Source: Adiantum capillus-veneris (taxonomy: Eukaryota > Streptophyta > Polypodiopsida > Polypodiales > Pteridaceae). Taken from it: a DNA stretch of 64,000 nucleotides. The position numbers and the translations under genes are program-made. The stretch covers positions 89,396,342-89,460,341 of the forward strand of contig CM043953.1 in the NCBI GenBank assembly GCA_014529385.2. Direction: 5' to 3'. The notes beneath the pieces are model-generated. The model saw only the letters and a list, made by a program, of their open reading frames with translations. It searched no databases and was not told where the DNA came from. Within the stretch, counting starts at the first letter, position 1. Each line of letters starts with the position of its first letter. Positions 10,430 through 22,129 of the stretch are shown piece by piece.

Positions 10430-11750
10430 AGCTGTATAGAATGTATACAAACCCTGTTGAGGCTCTAAAATTCCCAGATGGCACACTGACCGAGGTGATC
10501 GACCTGACACAAAACTTGCCCCAAGGGAAACTTGAACTAGTAATAACTTGGTGACCAAATCTTCAATTGCCGATATAAAAAGATTGAACCGCTCCACAAA
10601 GTGATCACTTCAAGCCCATGCATTCATACCAACTTTAACCCTTCATCAGTAGCTGTCAATCCGGTATGGATCTGCATCAAATCAAACTTCAAGCTAACAT
10701 AACTTCCTCACCGTAGCTCCAATTGACAAACCACAAAGAGAAGCTCGTAGAGACCTCAAGCACTACATTTCTAGCCCATAAACTTCCATTTTTAGTCACC
10801 TCAAACATACCCACTTTTAGCATTAAAAACATAAGTTTTGGTCCCTTAAAGCCGCATCTCGCATACATTTAGCATTATCTTGGCGTGTTAACAAGGCCTG
10901 ATCACGGCTCAATAAATGTGTAGGCTTCAAAGAAGCTTTGATTGAATTTCTTTGCTCTTTTTCCCATCATGAAAGCAGAGAGGCACGCCAACGTATGTTG
11001 TACTTCATGTTTATGACAATGCAGCATATAAATTATGTCAGCTCGATGGCACTAAGCTTAAAGTGCCTCTTGTAGGGAAAAGGATCAAACTGTTCAAAGA
11101 CAAGAAGGTGAGTTTAATTTTGAGGATCAAATCTTAGATCGTCAGCCAAGGGATGATGATGATATGTATGCATCAAATGATGTGTCTGATGAAGCTTTTG
11201 ATGATGCAAATTAAAAGGGAAGACAATTGGCACATGCCGGAGGATGTGCAGGTTCAGAGGGGGTGGATGTCATGCCTCTCCGTTTCCATGATGGGAAAAA
11301 GGGCCAGGGGATGCAAGTTTAGCTTCTTTGAACTCCATATATTTATTGAGCAATGACTAGGCCTTGATAACAAGCAAGGTTTGATTCTAAGTGTATGCCA
11401 GATACGGATTCAAGGGGCCATAACCTATGTCTTTTATGCTAAAAGTGGGTATGTATGTGGTGACTAAACAATAAATTTTATGGCTTAAAATTGTAGTACT
11501 CAAGGTGCTCTATGGGCCTGTCTTTACAGCTTGTCAATTGGAGCTACGATGAAGCACTACAATTGGGCCTGTCTTTACAGCTGCTCATTTGTTGGAGCAC
11601 ATCATTCTTTTCAAATTGGCAATCAAAGCTTTGGTTGCCAAGATATTGATAGTTTAAGCTTCCTCGGGGGCCAATTCTGTACTGGTTTGTTCACCTCGGT
11701 GAGTGTGCCAAATGGGAGTTTTTGGATTTTGACCAGGTTCTAGAATGTGG
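10430..11750. repeat. Long imperfect palindrome (foldback), copy 1
   Basis: The left arm (about 10430-10989) is the diverged reverse complement of the right arm (about 11262-11745). Landmarks: the left arm reads cggctcaataaatgtgtagg and the right arm reads atatatttattgagcaatga; further out, a GTCACCTCAAACATACCCAC word pairs with GGGTATGTATGTGGTGAC. The gypsy-2 C-terminal remnant lies in the loop. The same structure occurs in copy B (35826-37155) and the far-right copy (62495-63870). Confidence 0.6.
10991..11107 (+). pseudogene. Gypsy integrase C-terminal (GPY/F-type) remnant, copy 1
   Basis: The frame reads VYDNAAYKLCELDGTKLKV then GKRIKLF, which matches the end of Ty3/gypsy integrase, where a beta-rich domain carries an xLxELDGTxLKxPVxGxRxKxF pattern. 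An acidic tail (PRDDDDMYASNDVSDEAFDD) follows at about 11141-11210. It is probably the missing end of the gypsy-2 pol that breaks off near 8400. Homologues: 36329-36445 and 63208-63324 (minus). Confidence 0.55.
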
Positions 11751-11838
11751 TGCACGTAATAGGGAAGTAAGCGGTCAAACATAATCTTAATCGGAATTTT
11801 CTCTCATGTAGTGCATTCAAAGCGGGGTATACTGCTAG

Positions 11839-13414
11839 TGTCATCAAATATCTAATATCTAACCAACCCAAATGATTTTCTCATATTAAACTGATCATTT
11901 ATTATGGAATAATAAACGGGAACAAGGGTTAGAATATAGACATGTGCTTACGGATCTATCTCAACATGGGGCCAATGGTAAAGGGGCCCAAATGAGAGAT
12001 GGTATGCCAAAGAGCAAGGTTAACTAATGAAGCTTAAAAGACCTTAGGGTTAGCTTCATTAAAGACCTCCAATGGTTAGTGTTAAAACTCCTTTTGACCT
12101 TAAGCAAGCTAGGGTTGTGCTTGAGGTGAGAACCTTAGGCAAGCTAGGGCTGTGATTAAGGTGAAAACCCAACCTAAACTTAGGCAAGCTAGGGCTGTGC
12201 TTGAGGTGGGAACTCCACCTAAGGTGCTTGTCATGCTTGATGACTAAGGTACTTGAGGTACTTGTCACATTTAATGAGGAAGTTGCTTGAGAAGCTTCCT
12301 ATGCATGGGGGGTAAGATGCTTGAGTCAAAAAGAGAACCTACTCACTTAATGAGGAAGTTGCTTGAGAAAATTCCCTTGCATAAAAATCTCAAAGTTAGG
12401 GGAATTCTAAAAGAGCACATGGGACACATGTCAGACTCTCACTAAGCTTAACCACATGGGTGCTTGAATGCTATTGGTTGGGCTAAAGAGGGGTCCAATG
12501 AGCTTTTACTTCCACCTAAAAAATATCTAGATATTTTCAAGCTCTCTCTCTCTAAGGGGTAAGGAGGACACTTGTCAAAATACTACCCATATGCTTGACT
12601 ACATGCTCGATGTGATTGGCTAAGGGGAGAGGGGTTCAATGAGCTTGTAGCAAGTAGAATTTTTTCCCAAAGCAAGAAAGGGGGATGCTAGGGGGATATA
12701 CACCGTCACACACACTCATTGGAGACACCATTCTCACTTGGTGAAAGTTGAGGAACACCACCTCCTTCTCCAAGCTTGTGAGAGTGAAAGCCTACACCAA
12801 CATTCTTGGCTATGGAATGCAAATCCAACCAAGAGTCATGCTTCAATGCTTAAGCTTGCCATCTTCTCCTTCTCCATTACTATGCTATTATGTATGCTAG
12901 CAAGAAGAGTAACGATAAGTGAGGAACTACTTCTTTCTCCTATGGAATGTTTCTTCTTCCTCTTCCCTATCCTCATTCCCCACTAGCTCTCTCCACCTTC
13001 GAAGGTGTTTGAGGCCTTGGGACTGAGGCTTGGGATAGGTAATGCTTTCTTCAAGTTTATTTTATGTTATGTTTGTGATGCATGAAGCTTTCCATCTTCA
13101 TTGCATCACCAAGGTCACAAGGAACACAAAGATTGTATTGTACCAAGTCTCTCTTGATGGGAGAAACTATAATACAAATGCCTATTGGAGGGGGGACCGG
13201 CTCCATATGAATCCGGTCCTCAACTATTGTCATGTTCTCTAAACTCTCTCTCTCTCTTGCAAAAGTATTGTTCATGCCAAGTTAACTAAGTACCATGTTT
13301 ATGTTGCTACCATCAATTAGTTCACCTGCTATTCTCACAAAGTAATCTCTTAAAGTGCTTCACCTACTTTCCTAATTCCGCCACTCTCAAAGTTCATAGG
13401 CCATTTCCATTACA
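11839..13414 (+). mobile_element. Gypsy-1 5' LTR
   Basis: The LTR starts TGTCATCAAATATC and ends CCATTTCCATTACA, with a primer binding site directly after it. It is 1576 bp. Its partner, the 3' LTR, is at 53056-54919 on the minus strand, and a solo LTR of the same family is at 16737-18371 (minus). The internal part has clustered GCTTGAGGTG/CAAGCTAGGG repeats (about 12090-12260). The flank (ACTGCTAG) corresponds to the empty site ACTGCCAACAAC at about 37236 in copy B, so the insertion point inside the composite unit is defined. Confidence 0.88.
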
Positions 13415-13415
13415 A

Positions 13416-13433
13416 TGGTATCAGAGCATTTGG
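13416..13433 (+). promoter_or_regulatory. Gypsy-1 primer binding site (initiator tRNA-Met)
   Basis: TGGTATCAGAGCATTTGG begins two bases after the LTR; its first 12 bases complement the 3' end of plant initiator tRNA-Met. Confidence 0.85.
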
Positions 13434-13828
13434 TTTCTCTTTTCTTGTTTAAGAAGAGAGGTCCTTAAGTAGCCTATTAATGGTTGATTTTGTTAATTAT
13501 ATTAGGGTAAGTGGGACTGGGATCTATTATCAGTTTTGTTGAGCCCACTATGTGGGATATGGTGCACACCTCGAGAGCTTTGGACTTAATAATGGAGTCT
13601 ATTTAGACTTGCCTATGGCTTTACCATTATTGAGCCATAAGAAGTCCAACAGAAGCTATCCCTTGACAACTTCGCTATGTTAGACTCACCTCACTACTCT
13701 CTATAATTAACTAGTTCGAGCCGTGGGTGTAGATACTTAAGTGCCTATTTTCAAAGGCTAAGAGGAGTAGCAACTAAGGTTTTGAATCGCCAAAGCATAC
13801 ACTAAGTAAACACGTAAGTTTAATTAGC

Positions 13829-15406
13829 ATGGCTGACAATAATCAAGAGAGAAGAATGAACATTGATAACTTTAATTTTGCACATGAAGGTGCCAATGAT
13901 GATGCTCCCATGTTTGTTAATAATCTTGTCACTAGGTTGCAACAAGCTATGGGCAACCCCACTTTGCAAGCCGAAGTTACTCAACAACTTCGTGCTTATG
14001 GGATTTCCTTTCCTCTCCAAGAGGAGAGAGAGCTTACGAGGCCTCTTGAAGAGACCCCCAAAAGAAGACTCTCTCACATACGAGAGGAGGAATCCAAAGA
14101 TCAAGAAAGCAATGAATCCCTAAATTCCTCCGAAGATGTGGCTCCACGAAGAAGGAGGACTAAATGATCGCCAACTCCTCCCAAGAGGAAACGGTTAACC
14201 CATAGTCCTTCTCCTCGTCACTCCAAAAGGGAAGAGAGGAAACCAAGGAAGAAAAGGGCAAGAAAGAGGTCACCCTCTTCTCCTTCTTCTTCACCTTCCT
14301 CCTCTACCGATGAAAGCTATGCCTATTCTCCTAGAGAATATAAGAGGGGAGGACATCACAAATCTTACCCTGCATGGCGAAGGTCACAAAAGCTCAAGAA
14401 GTTCAAAGAGGGAGGAAAGAGTATCTCTTTTCTCACCTATGATCGAACCTTTGGTGCTACCGACAAAGTATTGGCCTTCATCCAACAATTTGATGCGGCC
14501 TTTGGAGACGAGGGCTTCACGGAGTCCTTCAAGCTACGCCATGTAGCTATGCACTTCCAAAAAATGGCTCGTCAATGGTGGGCTAGTCTTTGAGGCAATG
14601 GCGAAGCACCAAAGACATGGAAAACTCTACGAGTTTTCATCATGAAGCAATTCCTTGCAAGTGATGCAAAGGAAAAAGTGCTCACCGAATGGTGGAGTTT
14701 AAGGCTTCTCTCTCATGAGTCTATCCACAAATATGTGGACAAGTTTTGGGATTTACATCTCAAGGCTACTGTCTTTCAAAAGATAGACTTTGCTGAGCAA
14801 AAACAACAATTCTGTGCAGGATTACCTGAGGAGATGGCCGAGTATGTCAACTCTCAACAGCATGACTCTATCAGCAAAGTAATCCACCATACCATGGTTG
14901 CTTCACGCATCAATTTCCAACAAGGGGTTAGACGGAATGTCAAACCCATGGAAAATAAAGACAAAAGTGATGCAAAGGGAAAAATCAATGCCCAAAATTT
15001 TTCCCACGGCCATTCCAACAACAACAACAACAATCGGTCCAAGGAGAAAGGAGTTTACAAAGGTAAAAATAAACTCTCTCGTGAAGAGCTTGAAACTTTT
15101 CGCAAGGATCACAAATGTTTTAAGTGTGGGGAGCAAGGACATGGATATCGTTCTTGCCCCAAAAGAAATGCTCGCAATGAGACTCCTAGAGCTTCCACTA
15201 TCGAAGCTTCAAAAGAGGATACTCATTGCAAAGGATCACCTCTCTCCTATGCTTGGGGAAAGGTAAGGGAGCATGATGCTTTCATCCTATTTGACCCTGG
15301 TTCTGGTCTCAACTTCATATCAATGGAGTTGGCCACCAAGTTGGGCATTCAAGCTTTTGAGATGGGAGATGCTGTAACGGCCGATGCCGCTTTCAAGGGA
15401 CAATAA
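13829..15406 (+). pseudogene. Gypsy-1 gag and protease, broken by three stops
   Basis: A single frame runs from ATG 13829 to 15406 interrupted by TGA at 14165, TGA at 14591 and ending at TAA 15404; the frame then continues directly into pol. It holds an N-terminal acidic/basic region, a retrotransposon gag domain (QKMARQWWASL, then WWSLRLLSHESIHKYVDKFWDLH), a CCHC zinc knuckle (CFKCGEQGHGYRSC at about 15117-15158) and an aspartic protease start (ILFDPGSGLNFISMELA; DPGS in place of the usual DTG/DSG). Gag forms the particle and the protease matures it. Each stop is one C-to-T change from CGA or CAA, so the protein was probably a gag-pol fusion without frameshift. Confidence 0.85.
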
Positions 15407-15421
15407 GCCTCCGTTACTCCC

Positions 15422-16736
15422 TTGATTGGGAAGTTGAGGCTTCATGTCCAAAGCTATGTCGACAAAGAAGACTTCTTCATCTCTCCTCTCCAACATGAGG
15501 ATGTTATCCTAGGGATACCATGGTTCAACCGCATGGCTGCCAACATGAAGTTCCCTGAAAGGAGAATCTACTTCACCTACAGGGGAAAGACTATGTATAT
15601 AGATGCTAATGAGTCTGGTCGTACTATACCACTTGTAAATCCTCTCGCCCTTGATAAATCAATGAAAAGCTCAGTTTTTGTGTACATGATTTTTGTCAAA
15701 GAATCCCAAAAAGATCCTAATGTTTCATCAAAGGTGAATGATAGAAATCAAGAAGAGTTAGACTTGTCTAACTTTCTAAAAGAATTCCAAGATGTGTTCA
15801 TTGATGATATCCCTATGGACTTACCTCCAAAACGAGGGGATGATGACCATCGAATTGAGCTCCTATTAGGAAGCTCACCGCCTAACAAACCTCCCTATCG
15901 AGTTTCACAAGCTCAACAAGAGGAGATCATGAAGCAAGTACAAGAATTGGTAGACAAAGGAATGGTGAGGCCTAGCTCCTCTCCCTTTTGCTCTCCAGTC
16001 CTTTTAAAGAAAAAGAAAGATGGTACATACCACATGTGTGTGGACTATCGCGCACTAAATCATATCAATATCAAAAACAGAATTCCCGTACCTCGGGTAG
16101 AAGATTTGTTTGATAAGCTACAAGTCTCTACCTACTTCAGTAGGATTGACCTTAAAAGTGGCTACCATCAAATAAGGATAGTGAATGAAGATATCCTAAA
16201 GACTGCGTTTCGTACAACGTTTGGCCTTTATGAATATCTAGTCATGCCTTTTGGCTTGACTTATGCACCAGCTACATTCAATCGATTAATGGAGAAAATT
16301 TTTAGACCCTACGTAAATTCACTGGAGTGTTCTTTGATGATATCATCATCTACTCAAATTCCTTGGAGGAACACAAGCAACATCTCCAAGTGATTTTTCA
16401 AGCATTAAGGGAGAATAAGCTTTTTCTCAATCAAAAGAAAGGTGAATTTTTCCTTCAAGAGATTCAATACTTAGGTCATATTATCTCTCGAGATGGTATC
16501 GGTATGGATCCATCAAAGTTGGAGGTAATAAAAGCATGGCCTAATCCAAGGAATCTACATGAGCTAAGAAGCTTTATTGGTATGTGTGCATACTATAGAC
16601 GCTTCATAGAAAAATTCTCTCAAATAGCAGGACCATTACATGACTTAACAAAGAAAAACGTTAAGTATTTATGGAATGCTAAGGAGCAAAGTGCTTTTGA
16701 CAAGCTCAAAGAGAAGCTTATCTCCCAATCAGTCCT
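15422..16736 (+). pseudogene. Gypsy-1 pol: protease tail and reverse transcriptase
   Basis: In frame with gag. Reverse-transcriptase motifs in order: [76 protein letters not shown], then after a one-base frameshift near 16320 [15 protein letters not shown] (the catalytic xxDD box) and YLGHIISRDGIGMDPSKLE, followed by the connection IGMCAYYRRFIEKFS. RT copies the element RNA into DNA. The reading frame runs into a nested LTR at 16737 and resumes in register at 18377, after the second copy of the target duplication. Confidence 0.9.
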
Positions 16737-18371
16737 TGTAATGGAATTTGCCTATTCAATTTGAGAGTAGCGGAATTTAATGAGAGTACTTTCAAGAAAT
16801 GATTTTGTGAGCATAGCGGGTAGACATAATTGAAGATAGCAACATAATTATAGCAATTAGTTAACTTGGCATGGACAATACTTTTGCAAGAAAGAGAATT
16901 TAGAGAACATGACAACAGTTGAGGACCGGATTTATGTGGAGCCGGTCCCCCCTCCAATAGGCATTTGTATTATGATTTCTCCCATAAAGAGAGACTTGTT
17001 ACAATACATTCTTTGTGTTCCTTGTGACCTAGGTGAAGCAATGAAGATGGAAAGCTTCATGCATCACCATCATAGCATAACCTAAACTTGAAGAAAGCTT
17101 TACCTATACCAAGCCTCAGTCCCAAGACCTCAAACACCTTCGAAGGTGGAGAGAGCTAGCAGGGAATGAGGGTAGGGAAGAGAAAGAAGAAACATTTCGT
17201 AGGAGAAAGAATTAGTTCCTCACTTATCATACTCTTGTTGCTAGCATACATAATAGCATAGTAATGAAGAAGAAGGAGATGGCAAGCTTAAGCATTGAAG
17301 CATGGCTCTTGGTTGGATTTGCACTCCATAGCCAAGAGTGTTGGTGTAGGCTCTCAATCTCTACTTGCTTGGAGAAGGAGAGGAAGCTCTTGCACTTTGC
17401 ATAGTACACAATGAGAGTGCTTGTGAGTGTTTGTGGGTGAGTATACCCCCTAAGCACCCCCCTAGCTTGCTTGGGTCGACCCCCCCTCGTAGCTCATGCT
17501 TGAAGCTCATTGGACCCCTCCAGGCCTAGCCAATCACAAGCAGGAGCCATTACAAGCAACATGGGTAGCCTTGGGACAAGTGTCCCCCTTTCCCCTTTGA
17601 GAGAGAGGACTTGATAAATGCAAAATCAATTAATTAAATATCCTAAATTATCATTGGACCCCTTGGGTGGCCAACCAATAGGCTTCAGGCACACCATGAG
17701 GGCAACATGGGGAGGAACTTGACAAGTGTCCTTGCTGCCTCTTCAAGCTGGGGCTTCCCTTGTGTGTGTGTGTGTGTTCTCTCTCATCCCCCCCCCCCCT
17801 TGTAGGCTCGCCCCCCTCCTTGTAGGGATATTTTTGACTTTGGATGAGCAAGCCCCTTAGTCATCAAGCATGACTAAGCACTTGAAGTAGGGGGTGTTCC
17901 CACAAGCATCTCAGGCAAGCTTCTCAAGGCACCTCAAGCACCTTAATCATGCACCAAGTCAAGCACCTCAAGCATGGAGCCAGTCAAGCACCTCAAGCAT
18001 CTTAATCAAGCACCTCAAGCATGACAAGCACCTCAAGCAGGACAAGCACCTCAAGCACGACAAGCACCTTGAGCTTGGGCCGGGTTCCCACCTCAAGCTC
18101 AGCCCTAGCTTACCTAAGGTCAAAGGACTTTTACACACATTATTGGAGGTCTTCAATGAAGCTAACCCTAAGGTCTTATGCTCCATTGGTTAGCCTTGCT
18201 CTTGATTGACCATCTCCCATTTGGGCCCCTTTACTATTGGCCCCGTGTTGAGATAGATCTATAAGCACATATCTATATCTTAACACTTGTTCCCATTTAT
18301 TTTCCCACATTAAGTGATCAATTTAATATGAGAAAATCATTTGGGTTGGTTAGATATTAGATTTTATGACT
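16737..18371 (-). mobile_element. Solo LTR of the gypsy-1 family nested in gypsy-1 pol
   Basis: Bases from TGTAATGG at 16737 to ATGACT at 18371 are the reverse complement of a gypsy-1-type LTR (compare 53056-54919). GTCCT is present immediately on both sides (16732-16736 and 18372-18376), a 5-bp target-site duplication. No internal region remains, so this is a solo LTR left by recombination between two LTRs. It sits between the RT and RNase H regions; with one copy of the duplication removed, the host frame is continuous. The outer base on the right is T rather than A. It contains CAAGCACCTCAAGCA-type tandem repeats (about 17930-18110), a C run at about 17790 and a short GT run. Confidence 0.9.
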
Positions 18372-18376
18372 GTCCT

Positions 18377-18863
18377 TATGCTTCTGGATCTCTCAAAGCC
18401 ATTTGAGGTCCAATGTGATGCTTGTGGCGATTGCCTTGGAGTAGTCTTGCTTCAAGAAGGGCATGCCATAGCCTATGAGAGCCGAAGGCTCAACACGGAT
18501 GAACGGGTCTTAGGCATTTATGAGAAAGAGCTGTTAGCTATTCTACATGCCCTAAACACATGGAAGCACTATCTATTGGGGACTCCATTCATCTTACGAA
18601 CATACCATCAAAGTCTCAAGTACTTCACGACGCAAACAAAGATTTCCGACAAACAAATGAGGTGGGCAAATTTTCTTTCACAATTTAATTTTGACATTGC
18701 TCACATTGCTGATAAGCACAATCAAGTGGTTGATGCACTTTTGCGATGACAAAAAGTTAATGCTGTGTCAATAACAACTCACAATGATCTATCTTCTATG
18801 ATAGATGAGTATGCTACTGACACTGATTTTAAAGACATACTGTCAGCCCTTGCTTTGTCTCCA
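18377..18863 (+). pseudogene. Gypsy-1 pol continued: RNase H
   Basis: The frame reads DLSKPFEVQCDACGDCLGVV, HAIAYESRRLNTDER, YEKELLAILHALNTWKHYL and NQVVDALLR, the standard order of Ty3/gypsy RNase H (D, E and D of the active site are visible), which removes the RNA strand during reverse transcription. TGA at 18747 again follows from CGA. The frame continues to 18863, where it stops abruptly against reverse-strand copia sequence. The next part of this same pol (integrase) is found at 56640 on the opposite strand. Confidence 0.88.
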
Positions 18864-19363
18864 TGCAATGGCGGGGGTTTCAGCATCCTGTAGATAGCCC
18901 ATCATGCCATCTGTGATGCTCATAGAAAGCCAATACATCACTTTGCTCTGGCCTTGTTTCCAGTCCCTTAAAGCTTTCCTTTGTTCTGCTGTAGCATTTG
19001 CCTCGGGAATCTCTGGTTCCTTTTCATTGTCTCCTTCTACATAGTCCCAATAAACTTTTCCTTTTAGGAAATTTGTTATTCTGAACTTCCATGCAGGGTA
19101 GTTATTTTTCTCAAGCTTCTCAGTAACAATCTGACTGAAACCGTCAGACATCTTGAAGCACTAAGACAAAATAGCTGCAATCTGCAAAAACCTGCAAATC
19201 TGCTGAACCTGCTATTGTGGTACCTGTAACGCTTTCTACACTCAACGAGTGTCCACAATCAAGCGTACATACAACCACTGTACTTGTACAGTAAATCTCT
19301 GTATATTGCACTTTGGAGACCTGTTCAGAAACTTGTGCGAAAAACCCCTAAAATTTTGGTCAA
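18864..19363 (-). pseudogene. Ty1/copia 5' leader and gag N-terminus (truncated)
   Basis: On the minus strand an ATG at 19151 opens a frame reading VTEKLEKNNYPAWKFRITNF, KVYWDYVEGDNE and SKVMYWLSMSITDGMMGYLQ, the N-terminal gag (UBN2/DUF4219-type) domain of plant copia elements. It ends after about 97 residues at the 18863/18864 junction; the last listed codons are antisense gypsy. Upstream (19152-19363) is leader or LTR sequence cut by unit copy C. Orientation and position suggest it is the lost 5' part of the copia pol at 56646-58970, minus the rest of gag and the protease. Confidence 0.75.
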
Positions 19364-21467
19364 GTTTGGTCTTTCTCTATGTGGCATGGTCCCTTTTTGA
19401 AACAAGACATAAGTAGGTGTCTTCCCTCCATCTTGTGTGGGCTCAAAGCGATTGTTGTTTTTTTTTGGGAAAATGTGGCATGTTGCCCTCTGCTTTGTTC
19501 CCTCATGTGCGCCCTCATCGATGGCATTTCCAATCTTTTTGGCCTGCCACGTGGAGGCCTTTGTGAAATGTTCATTTTTTTTGCAAGTGACGTGGCAAAT
19601 TGCATGACCGCTTTTAGAAATAAGGCACAAGTAAGGTAGAGGAGCTAGTAAGGAGCTCCGATGTTGAGCCAGTCTTTTTGGCAATAAAAGAGATGTTGTT
19701 GCTGCCATATGAAGATAATGGTGTTAGTGTAGTGGCCAAAAAATTGCTAACCCATCACATCTCCATTAGACTAGACTAGGGCTTCATCCCTGCTATCGTG
19801 CATTGCTCTAAACATTCCCTATGCTAGCTTCCTCAAGGCTCACACTTATTGGACTAGACTAGGGCTTCATCCCTGTTATCGTGCATAGCTCTAAACAGTC
19901 CCTATGCTAGCTTCCTCAAGGCTCACACTTATTGTTACATACAAATGCAAAGATGCAGTTTTTGATTCCCGTCTAAGCACCGTCCTCCTCGATGAGAGCT
20001 GCTCTCTTTTCCAAATTCCCACCTGCATGCAAATTTAAATTTTAGAGCCAAATTTGAAATTTCAATGTTAGAGGTAACTTTCAAAGTTTGTTGGCGGGAT
20101 AGAGGTATTTTTGGACTATTGACTTTAGTCTCAGCCCCTGTCACACTGGGGCAAGCATATATACCACGACTGTGTTGAGATGGCGTGTGCTAAATTGACA
20201 AGGTAGTAGTGAAAGTTTGTTGCTTGGAGGGGCGACCCAGCAAGCCTGACGATCTTTTCATGAGCCAACCTTCAAAAAGTAAAATGCACGAAGCATTTTG
20301 ATAGGCTTCGAATGGTGGTAGCTCTTGGCTATGCAACACTGTAATAGGGGATGAGCACCCTAGTGTGATAGTGTGATACGGACATTAGTGTTCATTTGAG
20401 TGTGAAGTGAACCCAGCTAGGGTTTTACTTGTGCATGAGATTGTATGGCGGGGCTATGGAGCGCATGTGAGGATGCACTTTGGGTCCGATTTCTGACGTG
20501 CTTAACCTCGACAGTACCCTCAAGGCATGGTGAAGGCAGACAAAAAATATCTATCTCTCTCTTTTTCTCCCCCTCCATTTAACAAAAAATGGCTCTCCAT
20601 TGTGACTCTTATCACCATAATTTTGGAGCATCGAGAGTCACTCATTAGCCATAAACATACTACATCAAAGGCTGCTCATCGAAAGCGCTTTGACGCTTTT
20701 GGTCAACCAGCCTGCAGTCGCTTGCATTTTATTGGCAATCAACTACGAGTGCTTGGCCATGATTATAAGCTGGACGACATTTAACGTAAACCAAAGCAAG
20801 TAGGCAAGCTCTCAAAGAGGCATCTTACAACATGTTGAGGTGGTCATGGAGGAGTTGTTGCCAATAATCAAGTGAGTATTGGGATATTCACACTACTAAA
20901 TCCGTTTCAATGTGCACTACGTCCATGTCCGTGTGTCCGTGTCCGTGTGTGATGTAAGTCTAAGAGCTCAAGTTCCAAAGTTGCATGAGAATTCAATAGT
21001 AGATGCCCCCAAAAAATGGCGCGAGTTGAACATGCTCTATTGAGAGAGAGGCAGAGGCAGAGGCAGAGGCTTCGAGGAATGCAGAACAGCCAAAGTAGAG
21101 GAGCTCGACGAGGAAGCTTGACTGCATCGCTAGGAGATTTGAGGTACATGCACCTGTGTTGCACGAAACGTTTCTAAATTCTGAACTAGAAACGTCCACC
21201 TGCCAAAAGAACATGAAACAGAATTCTCCACTTGCGACATAGACATGCACCTTCCATTTTTATTTCCTTTTGCGTTTGGCCTGAGCTAAGCATGTAGAGA
21301 CCAATCCGCCATAGACTTCTGCTCTAATGATGTGAGGAAAGCTGAGCTTTATCAAGCGTCAATAAGCAACAGAATAGGGTACGTAGATAAGCAACGGAAT
21401 AGGGTACACCTGGAGCAATTTTTTTCTTTGTGTTGTGCCTAGGCGTTTGTGGCGAACTCTCTCAAAA
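19364..21467 (+). repeat. Composite repeat unit, copy C (truncated at both ends)
   Basis: Closely matches 42408-44516 (copy B) and, less closely, 4070-6054 (copy A). Copies B and C share an internal tandem duplication of about 83 bp (19765-19847 and 19848-19930 here) absent from A, so C and B share a more recent ancestor. It starts within the sequence TTGGTCTTTCTCTATGTGG and ends in the CT microsatellite. It contains the LINE ORF2 tail fragment (20590-20780) and no intact gene. Confidence 0.8.
19765..19930. repeat. Tandem duplication, 2 x about 83 bp
   Basis: Two adjacent copies of a segment beginning GGACTAGACTAGGGCTTCAT and ending GCTCACACTTATT. Copy B has the same duplication at 42806-42971, copy A a single version at about 4472-4555. 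Confidence 0.85.
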
Positions 21468-21469
21468 AG

Positions 21470-21867
<398 letters not shown>

Positions 21868-22129
21868 GGCCTCAACGAGGAGAATGCGAGGAAATATGGA
21901 AATCTAGATGTGGGTAAAAATGCACAGTGACTTGAGACACTTCAGAAAAAACGATGAGAAAAAAGGGGGGGGGGGGGGGGGGGGGGGGGGTGTTTATATT
22001 AGTGAAATAAGTATAATGAGAAGAGGCGGCTGCATTAATCATGACATTGCAAGGTATGATGGGAAGCGTGCGAGCATAATGATTACGCACCACGTGGCAC
22101 ATCAGGACTCAACGCAATATTAGTGGTGC
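21868..22129. other. Upstream region of the histone-like fragment, with poly-G run
   Basis: This is 260 bp without coding potential. It holds 26 consecutive G (21965-21990) and, on the minus strand, AT-rich words that could serve as a TATA region (around 21991-22005). It could be the fragment's native 5' flank, but nothing proves promoter activity. Confidence 0.3.
21965..21990. repeat. 26-nt poly-G run
   Basis: Uninterrupted G run in the upstream flank of the histone-like fragment. Confidence 0.95.

Larger units (their letters stand above)
8461..10990. repeat. Unit copy 1: microsatellites, CT-rich tract, left foldback arm
   Basis: Homologous to 29230-29780 plus 34348-36328 in copy B. It contains a CA/GA microsatellite (8953-9031), a GA run (9231-9284), a C/T-rich block in which a segment of about 60 bp (TTACCTTGCCGAGCTCCC type) is repeated two to three times at 9310-9440, a PPR remnant on the minus strand (about 10010-10200) and the left arm of a long imperfect palindrome. 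No intact gene is present. Confidence 0.7.
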
